A stretch of DNA of 64,000 nucleotides from assembly GCF_002085925.2 (NCBI RefSeq), contig NZ_CP053562.1, positions 1,778,001 through 1,842,000 on the forward strand. Direction: 5' to 3'. The notes beneath the pieces are model-generated. The model was not told where the DNA came from. It was given only the letters and a program-made list of their open reading frames with translations, and ran no database searches. The position numbers and the translations under genes were made by a program. The first letter of the stretch is position 1, and every line of letters starts with the position of its first letter. Shown one piece after another: positions 57,830 to 64,000 of the stretch. This stretch comes from Thioclava electrotropha. Its GTDB lineage: Bacteria; Pseudomonadota; Alphaproteobacteria; Rhodobacterales; Rhodobacteraceae.

Positions 57830-58283
57830 CTCTTTGAAGTCAGTCTTTTGCGAGAGATTTGGCCCCGGCGGTAGGGAGCGGGGCTGTCTTGGATTCAGTC
57901 TTAAGGATTTGAAGTCGTTAAGGATTTTCTGCGTTGTCCGTGGTTTTTGCCACAGTTGGATGTCCTGCGGATAGGTGCGCGATTTCGGCGCGGCAAGGTA
58001 TTTTCGGTAGTCCGATCACGCTATCGAGCCGAAAAATCGCTCGGCTTGACAGAAGGGTTGGCTTAGCTGCGTTCACCAAGTGTTCTTAGCTCATCTCGAG
58101 ATTAGCTCCGGCCAGCCAGAAGGTGCCAGTCGAATTGAAGTCGAAATGCCAATACTTCGAGGTATTGGTCGCCTGAGCTTGGCACGCCGAGTGTCAGTGC
58201 CGACTAACCGGAGCGTAAAAGGCAGCGAGGTTCCCGTAGCTGCGTCCGAATATTGACAACACAGCCACCCCGGTCGAACACGT
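57830..58283. other. Intergenic stretch with hairpins and a direct repeat
   Basis: No gene-like frame. It holds a 10-bp direct repeat TTAAGGATTT (57901-57910 and 57918-57927), a perfect hairpin CCAATAC-TTCGAG-GTATTGG (58149-58168) and an AGCCGA/TCGGCT stem (58027-58046). It lies between the copper operon terminator and the end of the globin gene. A small RNA is possible. Confidence 0.4.
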
Positions 58284-58658
58284 TCACTGGTTCGTAATGT
58301 CGCCCTTGAGAGAATAGCCGATCATCAGCACGTCCTTGCGGGTCATCTCGTCGACCTCATGCGCGGCGAGGACCGACATGATGTCGTCGATTGCGGCCAT
58401 GTATTCGCCGGTGCTGATATTCATGCCGCGATGCGCCGCCACCATGTCGCGCCCGGTATATTGCTCGGGGCCGCCACTGCCTGCGCCGAAGAAAGCGCAG
58501 AGTTGGGCCTTGGCGTCGTTCAGGTCGTCTGGCCTTTCGCGGTATGGCAGGAAACGGGCGCTGATTGCGGGGTTTACCATATGCGCCTCGAGGACATCGT
58601 CGACGAGCGCCTTGATCCCGGGCTTTCCGCCCAGCCGGTCGTAGAGGGTCTGTTCCAT
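58284..58658 (-). CDS. Truncated hemoglobin, group I-like
   Basis: A 124-residue 2-on-2 globin: YDRLGG at the start, proximal His76 in MVAAHRGMNI, and AFFGAGSGGPEQYTGRDM in the preceding segment. Such proteins bind O2 or NO and can detoxify NO. GGAG precedes the ATG at 58658; an open frame reaches further upstream without a good start. It is 77 bp after the oxidase stop and probably shares its promoter. Confidence 0.85.
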   Translation of the reverse strand: MEQTLYDRLGGKPGIKALVDDVLEAHMVNPAISARFLPYRERPDDLNDAKAQLCAFFGAGSGGPEQYTGRDMVAAHRGMNISTGEYMAAIDDIMSVLAAHEVDEMTRKDVLMIGYSLKGDITNQ

Positions 58659-58735
58659 CGCTCTTGCTCCTTGTTCGCTATCCGAAGTGTTTGCTGCTTT
58701 GACCCCGGGCGCTGGGTCGCGCCCGGGATGAGGGC

Positions 58736-60181
58736 TCATTGCGCGGCCTGCTGCACACGCTGCGGCTGGATGTTGTGATTGACCCGGAAGAGGTTCGTAG
58801 GGTCGTAGCGTGCCTTGATCTCCTGCAACCGGTTGAGGTTGCCGCCATAGGCCTCGGCAAGGCGATCCGCGTCATCCGCTGGCAGGAAGTTCACGTAGAC
58901 ACTGGGTGCCGCATCCATTGCCGTTGCGTTGAACAGGTCGCGCGCCCACGCGATGCAGGCCTTGTCCTTCGTCGCGTCGTCCCAGCGGGTGTGAACGTTC
59001 ATGGTGAAGTGGCTGTCGCGCTGCGGATAGGCGGTCGCGTCCGATGGCACGCGAGCCATCGCGCCGCCGACATGGGCGATGAAGATCTCGCATTGCGGAT
59101 CGGGAAGCTCCTCGACCGCGCCGAGTATCGCCTCCATCGTGCCGGGGCCGAGCTTCAGGAAGTCCCGGCTCTTCCAGTAATTGCGCGCGCCGGGCGTCAG
59201 CAGCGGATCGAAGGCCGCCTGCCAGCCGGTGAAGGGATGCGGGCCGATCACATCGACAATAGGCGTGCCGAGGGCTCGCAGCTCGCGCATCGCCTCTTCG
59301 CCCTTGGCCATGTCGCCGACGTAACAGGCCGCGAAGATCAGCACCTCTCGCCCGTGCCAGTCTTCCGGCAGGAAGGGCAGGGGCGGCGCCTTGCGCAAGA
59401 CCGACCAGACCGTCAGCTCGTCCGGGGCCTTGTCGCATATCTCCTGAAACTTCGGCAGCAGAGTGGCCGCCTCCGCGAAGGGATGGATGACGAGGCCGGA
59501 CAGAACCTCGGTACCGATGGCGTGGCCCTGGAATTCGAAGGAGGACACCACCCCGAAATTCCCGCCCCCGCCGCACAGCGCCCAGAAAAGGTCCGGATGC
59601 TCCGTCTTCGACGCCTTGACGCAGCGCCCATCGGCCAGCACCACGTCGGCCGACAAGAGGTTGTCGACCGTCATCCCGTATTTCCGGGTGATCCAGCCGA
59701 AGCCGCCACCAAGTGTCAGCCCAGCGATCCCGGTTGTCGAGTTCACGCCGACAGGCACGGCAAGCCCATGCACCTGCGACTCGCGATCGACGTCGCCCAG
59801 TGTCGCGCCCGGCTCGGCCCGGACGGTCCCGGCCTCAGGATCGACGTGAACCGAGCGCATGCCCGACAGATCCAGCATCAGCGAGCCGTCCTCGACTGCG
59901 AGACCGGCAATCTGGTGACCGCCGGACCGAACGGCCATCCGAAGCCCTTTATCCTTGGCAAAGGCGACCGCGGCCTGAATGTCGCTGGCTCCCATCGCAT
60001 GCACGACGAGCCCCGGTTTGCGATCGATCATCCCGTTCCAGATCGACCGCGCGGTGTCATAGCCCTCATCTCCCTCGATCAGGGCCTTGCCGCGCAGGGC
60101 GGCTCCAAGGGCCTCCCGGTCCGCGCCGGTGATCTTCTTGCGCGTGCCGTCCAGCCCGTTCATTTCAATGATATCCGACAT
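58736..60181 (-). CDS. FAD-linked oxidase of the BBE/PCMH family
   Basis: A 481-residue flavoprotein. RSGGHQIAG at about 85-93 carries the His89 that binds FAD covalently; NSTTGIAGLTLGGGFG and CGGGGNFGVVSSFEF follow; the C-terminal BBE segment ends in FRVNHNIQP. The second Cys link of bicovalent members is not obvious. It oxidises an alcohol, sugar or similar molecule with O2. It has a divergent HxlR regulator, whose likely target it is. Confidence 0.88.
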   Translation of the reverse strand: MSDIIEMNGLDGTRKKITGADREALGAALRGKALIEGDEGYDTARSIWNGMIDRKPGLVVHAMGASDIQAAVAFAKDKGLRMAVRSGGHQIAGLAVEDGSLMLDLSGMRSVHVDPEAGTVRAEPGATLGDVDRESQVHGLAVPVGVNSTTGIAGLTLGGGFGWITRKYGMTVDNLLSADVVLADGRCVKASKTEHPDLFWALCGGGGNFGVVSSFEFQGHAIGTEVLSGLVIHPFAEAATLLPKFQEICDKAPDELTVWSVLRKAPPLPFLPEDWHGREVLIFAACYVGDMAKGEEAMRELRALGTPIVDVIGPHPFTGWQAAFDPLLTPGARNYWKSRDFLKLGPGTMEAILGAVEELPDPQCEIFIAHVGGAMARVPSDATAYPQRDSHFTMNVHTRWDDATKDKACIAWARDLFNATAMDAAPSVYVNFLPADDADRLAEAYGGNLNRLQEIKARYDPTNLFRVNHNIQPQRVQQAAQ

Positions 60182-60401
60182 GTCTTCCTCCCTGTGAGAT
60201 CATGGCGCACAGCGACGCGATCCACCCCTCGCGCGTCTGCCGCGTTCGATTGTTTGCGGTTCTGAAAGGATGAGCGCGCCGCGAGTCTCAAACCAGTGGC
60301 GAAACTGGACCGGCCCGCTCGGGCACAGGGTGCGGGCACAGAGTTGGATACAAGAAGCGCAATTTGCGCTATGCTGGGAAAAGCCATGGAGGAGATCTCC
60401 G

Positions 60402-61091
60402 ATGTCCAACGCCAGCTATTTCCAGTTCTGTCCGGTCGCGATGGCCGCCGAAATCCTCTGCACCCGGTGGACGATGGTCCTCGTGCGCGAACTCGTGGCC
60501 GGATCGACCCGCTTCAACGATATCAGGCGAGGTGTCCCGCGCATGTCGCGCACGCTGCTTGCGCAGCGCCTGCGGGAACTGGAAGCGGCAGGAATCGTCG
60601 AGAGACACCCGGTCGAGGGCACTCAAGCCGTCGACTACCTTCTCACCGATGCGGGAGAGGACCTGCTGCCGCTTGTCGAAGCCTTCGGCATCTGGGGGCA
60701 GAAATGGGTGGAATCCGAGCCGTCTCTGGAGCGCCTCGATGTGTCGCTGCTGATGTGGGACATGCGCCGCAATCTCGATCCTTCACCGCTTCCTCCGGGC
60801 CGGACTATCCTGAATTTCCACTTCCCCGAGCTCGCGGCGTCAAAATCCTCATGGTGGCTGATCGTGGAGGCGAGCGGCGATGTCGATCTGTGTCAGGTCG
60901 ATCCGGGGTTCGATGTGGACCTCTTTGTCACGACGGATTTGCGTACGATGACAGAGATCTGGATGGGCCTCACGACCGTGTCGAAGGCCGCCCGCAAGCT
61001 CGACCTTATCGGGTCCCGAGACGTGGTGGCGTCGATGCAGAAATGGCTGGGCCTCAGCCCCTTCGCTGCCGAGAAGAAGCTGGCCTCCTGA
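60402..61091 (+). CDS. HxlR-family regulator with a C-terminal SCP2-like domain
   Basis: A 229-residue protein. The winged HTH (about residues 10-100; EILCTRWTMVLVREL, LLAQRLRELEAAGIV) is HxlR-type, usually about 110 residues. The remaining ~120 residues end in a WLGLSPFA segment and resemble SCP2/alkylsulfatase-type lipid-binding domains, an uncommon fusion that may sense a hydrophobic ligand. GGAGGAG precedes the ATG. It is divergent from the FAD oxidase and converges on the oleate hydratase. Confidence 0.8.
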   Translation: MSNASYFQFCPVAMAAEILCTRWTMVLVRELVAGSTRFNDIRRGVPRMSRTLLAQRLRELEAAGIVERHPVEGTQAVDYLLTDAGEDLLPLVEAFGIWGQKWVESEPSLERLDVSLLMWDMRRNLDPSPLPPGRTILNFHFPELAASKSSWWLIVEASGDVDLCQVDPGFDVDLFVTTDLRTMTEIWMGLTTVSKAARKLDLIGSRDVVASMQKWLGLSPFAAEKKLAS

Positions 61092-61176
61092 GCCGCGTTG
61101 CCGTTCCGGTCAGCGCGTCGCCGACGGCTGTGGCAGACCGAGCCGGCATCGGCCACAGGCCGCACGTTCTGAACGG

Positions 61177-62748
61177 CTACATGCCCATCAGCACCCGCGC
61201 GGCGTTGAAAAGCACTTTCGGGTCGAGGTCCGTGCGTGCGACCGGCGGGGGAGGTGTGATCCGTCCCGTCAGGCTCGCCACCGCGGCCCGGGCCGAGCGG
61301 ACGGAATATTCCACCGTGAAGACGCAATCGCGCGGGAGTTCGCAGAATTGCCCGATGATCGCGAAGTTGCTGGCGCCGCTGGGTCGGGTGTCGGGGCGAT
61401 CCCCGGGCTGACGCGGCATGAACTGGCTGGTGATGAACGGCATCCGGCAGGGGATCACGCGGGCGGTCTTGAACCAGCCCTGCTGTTCGGGCGTCAGGCC
61501 CATATGGCCGAACAACTCGGTCAGGATCTCGTCGCCGGTCGCCTCCCACATCGGTTTTGCGGTGAAGTCGCCGGGACGATCTCCGCGCAGGCCATATCCC
61601 CAGAAGACATAGGTGCCGTGTTTCTGGCCGCGGAAATGGGGTTGGTGGAAGAGCACGATCGAGAGCGTCCAGCCCGAATCCGCGAAGGTCACCAGCCCGC
61701 CCGTGCCCGTGCGGTTGCCGGTGAAATCCTCCATGAACTCGAAGAAATCGGGGCTGTCGAGCGTGACCGTGAAAGAATGCCACGCGGTTTTGTCAGTCTC
61801 GCTGCAGAACACCTCCGGGCGGCCGAAGCCCTCATGCTCCGCCGCCAGCTTTCGCCACAGCGTCCAGGCGCCGCCCTCGTGGTCATCGCGGCTGGGCGCG
61901 CGATCGTTCGTCCCCGTCACCGAGGCATCGGTCATCGACCCTAGCGTGAGATAGACCTTGTCGGTCTCGGCGACCGGGATCTCCTCGCCGCTGGCAAAGG
62001 CCAGCGCGCTGACGCGGCGGTCCTGCCGCGTGCCCTCGATCCGCACGTCGACGACCTGCGTGCCGGTGACGATTTGCACGCCTCGGTCGCGCAGCCAGCT
62101 CACGATTGGTGCGATAAGGGAATCATACTGATTATAGCGCGTGCGCAGAATGCCGGCGATCCGGGTGAAACCGGGAAAGAGATGGATGAAGCGTCGCAGG
62201 TAGCGCCGCATCTCGACCACGGAATGCCATGGTTGGAAGGAGAACATCGTCGACCACATCAGCCAGAAGTTGCTGTCCAGAAAGTTGGGCTGGAACCAGT
62301 CCTCGATCGTTTGGTTGCCGAGAGATCCTTCGCGATGCAGGATCAGGCGGTTGATATCCACGATGTCCTGCGCCGTGAGCGTGAGGTCAAAGCGGTCCTC
62401 TGCGGGTTTGCCGTCGCGCACGATACGGCAATTGGCCGAGCCGGGCACCATGCGGTTGAAGGCGAAGATGTCCTGTGCTGCCGAGGTGGCGGGATCGTCC
62501 GCCGAGGGGATCGAGCCGAGCAGATCGAACGTGCAGGCGAAATGCTCCTCGAACATCCGGCCACCGCGGACGAGATACCCGTCCTCGCCATCGCCCGATC
62601 CGTCCAGCGAACCGCCCGCGGTGCCGAGTTGTTCGTAGACATGGATCGCCGCGCCATCCACGCCCGCGTCGCGTAGCAGAAAGACCGCCGTGGCAAGGCC
62701 CGCGATGCCGCCGCCGACGATGTGATGTCGTTCCGTTGTCGCTTCCAT
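61177..62748 (-). CDS. ohyA: Oleate hydratase
   Basis: A 523-residue FAD protein of the MCRA family. The GGGIAGLATAVFLL dinucleotide fold starts at residue 12, and RGGRMFEEHFAC carries the conserved catalytic acid region. It hydrates the cis-9 double bond of oleate to 10-hydroxystearate, a step in fatty-acid detoxification. It is on the short side for the family. The ATG at 62748 is followed by a normal start; no other lipid gene is adjacent. Confidence 0.88.
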   Translation of the reverse strand: MEATTERHHIVGGGIAGLATAVFLLRDAGVDGAAIHVYEQLGTAGGSLDGSGDGEDGYLVRGGRMFEEHFACTFDLLGSIPSADDPATSAAQDIFAFNRMVPGSANCRIVRDGKPAEDRFDLTLTAQDIVDINRLILHREGSLGNQTIEDWFQPNFLDSNFWLMWSTMFSFQPWHSVVEMRRYLRRFIHLFPGFTRIAGILRTRYNQYDSLIAPIVSWLRDRGVQIVTGTQVVDVRIEGTRQDRRVSALAFASGEEIPVAETDKVYLTLGSMTDASVTGTNDRAPSRDDHEGGAWTLWRKLAAEHEGFGRPEVFCSETDKTAWHSFTVTLDSPDFFEFMEDFTGNRTGTGGLVTFADSGWTLSIVLFHQPHFRGQKHGTYVFWGYGLRGDRPGDFTAKPMWEATGDEILTELFGHMGLTPEQQGWFKTARVIPCRMPFITSQFMPRQPGDRPDTRPSGASNFAIIGQFCELPRDCVFTVEYSVRSARAAVASLTGRITPPPPVARTDLDPKVLFNAARVLMGM

Positions 62749-63226
62749 CGCCGAGCCTCGCTCTCTGCAGTCCAGATTTTCCTCGCCGCCGCCGAAATCC
62801 TTGGCGACACGGCGAATTCTTGCATTTTATGAGAAACGGACGAAGAAGATAGCTCGCCGAGTTTACGCCTGCTCCGCCCGCTTGCATGGTGATCAGGGAA
62901 GGCACGTCATGCGGCGGACTGCCCAAACTGTCTGAGCATGGGACCGGCCATTCGTACCGGGTGCAGCCAATATCCATGCTCTCCCTTTGGCGAGAGGGGA
63001 AATCTCGGTAGAGAGCCGACATTCGGCAGAAGCGCAGCGAATGACCGAAAACCGCCCTTCCCTTCAGGTGCTGCGAACGGCCCAAAATGGCCGTTAATAA
63101 TTCCTGCGGCAGAAGACCGATTGCTGCATGGTGAAAATGTTATCCCGCAATTTTCGATCTGCCGCGAAGCCTCTGTCTGGTCGTCGGTGCGGTCGCGTGC
63201 GACTGCCGCTCGCGACCGCCTGAGCC
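62749..63226. other. Intergenic region, no gene seen
   Basis: It holds the ohyA promoter near 62750-62850 and the stretch after the MFS stop. Weak hairpins (GCCGA-CAT-TCGGC near 63017) occur. Short frames here have no ribosome site. I see no RNA gene or insertion sequence. Confidence 0.5.
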
Positions 63227-64000
63227 TCAGAAGCGGGTGCCCCAATGCGGGTGAAGGTCGTCGATCACCAGCGGATGGCGATGCGTGCGATGGCCCTGAA
63301 GATGCGGATGATCCGGCGAGAGATTGTCGTGACGATGCTCCAGCGTGACCGGATCGCCGGAGGGCCAGACGCGCAGCGCCACGATCAGGCCGAACGTCGC
63401 CAACCCTGCGAGCCCGAGAAGCGCAGTGACCGCGCCAAACTCAGTCATCAGCCAGCCGGAAAGTGGATAGGTCATCAGCCAGCAGGCATGGCTCAGCGCA
63501 AATTGCGCGGCGAAGAGGGCCGGTCGATCCTCGGAGTGCGAGGACCGTCGCAGCAAGCGACCCGACGGTGTCAGCACTGCCGAATAGCCCAAGCCCGTCG
63601 TCAGCCATGCCGCGAGCAGCAGAGGCCAGCTCAGCCCGATGGCCGAGATCGCTACGGCAAGGCCGAGGAGCGTGCCGATCATCACGGCTGCACCGGACAG
63701 CATCACCGGGCGATCCGGCACGCGCTCGAGCAGGCGCGGGAGGCCTAGCGCCGCCAGCATCGACCCCGCCCCAAAGGCGAACATTGTCCAGGCCAGATCG
63801 CTGTCCGAGAGGTTGAGCCCGCCGCGTACCAGTACGACCGAGTTCACCAGCACCATCGCGCCCGCCGCGGCCGCGGCAAGGTTCACGGCCAGAAGTCCCC
63901 GCAGTCGGGGTGTCGCAAGATAGATCCGGATGCCGCGTGTGGTCCGGTCGTAGATGCCGCGCCGGGTTGCCGCCTGTGGGCTCGGCAGGGTCACCGACAC
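63227..64000 (-). CDS. MFS transporter, C-terminal part, with His-rich tail
   Basis: About 257 residues in frame run off the right edge; the gene likely starts outside. Six hydrophobic segments fit the second half of an MFS protein. The last 35 residues are a soluble His-rich tail (EHRHDNLSPDHPH...HRTHRHP...LHPHWG), which suggests metal binding or sensing; similar tails occur on nickel and other metal exporters. The substrate is unproven. Confidence 0.75.
   Translation of the reverse strand: MSVTLPSPQAATRRGIYDRTTRGIRIYLATPRLRGLLAVNLAAAAAGAMVLVNSVVLVRGGLNLSDSDLAWTMFAFGAGSMLAALGLPRLLERVPDRPVMLSGAAVMIGTLLGLAVAISAIGLSWPLLLAAWLTTGLGYSAVLTPSGRLLRRSSHSEDRPALFAAQFALSHACWLMTYPLSGWLMTEFGAVTALLGLAGLATFGLIVALRVWPSGDPVTLEHRHDNLSPDHPHLQGHRTHRHPLVIDDLHPHWGTRF

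Overview
The window is about 64 kb of GC-rich DNA with dense, short-gapped operons. It looks like a chromosome segment of an alphaproteobacterium, most likely Rhodobacterales (Rhodobacteraceae/Paracoccaceae). The reasons are the codon use, a BioR-type biotin regulator with TTATAGATAA boxes, DUF982, a betaine-homocysteine methyltransferase, and NrdR- and B12-controlled nrdHIEF. No species is claimed. No rRNA, tRNA, CRISPR array or intact transposon was seen.

Layout. 1-6 kb: the end of a PaaK-type CoA ligase with its TetR regulator, a metallo-beta-lactamase-fold hydrolase, a histone-deacetylase-family enzyme, and a fatty acyl-CoA synthetase behind a palindromic operator. 6-11 kb: a leftward unit of a PHA-synthase-like hydrolase, a P3A proton ATPase and an MFS transporter. 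11-13 kb: kynurenine formamidase and kynureninase, divergent around a 16-bp palindrome. 13-22 kb: LysR, DJ-1/PfpI, SDR, an aldehyde dehydrogenase and an RND efflux pair. 22-29 kb: an OsmF/YehYXW-type osmolyte ABC importer and a cystine-type amino-acid ABC importer.

28.7-46.8 kb is a cofactor block run largely by riboswitches. nrdHIEF has two NrdR boxes and a cobalamin riboswitch. A second cobalamin riboswitch precedes an unknown 101-codon gene and betaine-homocysteine methyltransferase. Then come ppsA, bioYB with a frameshifted bioR, an orphan hybrid histidine kinase, queCDE behind a preQ1-I riboswitch, and thiMED-tenA behind a TPP riboswitch. Both B12 switches control enzymes that can replace B12-dependent ones (class Ib ribonucleotide reductase, B12-free methionine synthesis), so the block reads as a low-B12 response.

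46.9-50.7 kb is looser: a remnant of a siderophore-interacting protein, an rlmF gene unusual for this group, a PlsC acyltransferase, a DUF982 protein, and about 1 kb with no convincing gene that ends in a structured leader, a 53-codon ORF and a strong terminator.

50.7-57.8 kb is a copper-resistance island: a Met/His-rich periplasmic protein and a YHS-type CopA ATPase leftward; CueR, a small exported protein, cytochrome c, a Tat-exported multicopper oxidase, cytochrome c' and another cytochrome c rightward. Both directions start at MerR-type promoters. 58-64 kb holds a truncated globin, a covalent-FAD oxidase, an HxlR-type regulator, an oleate hydratase and part of an MFS transporter with a His-rich tail.
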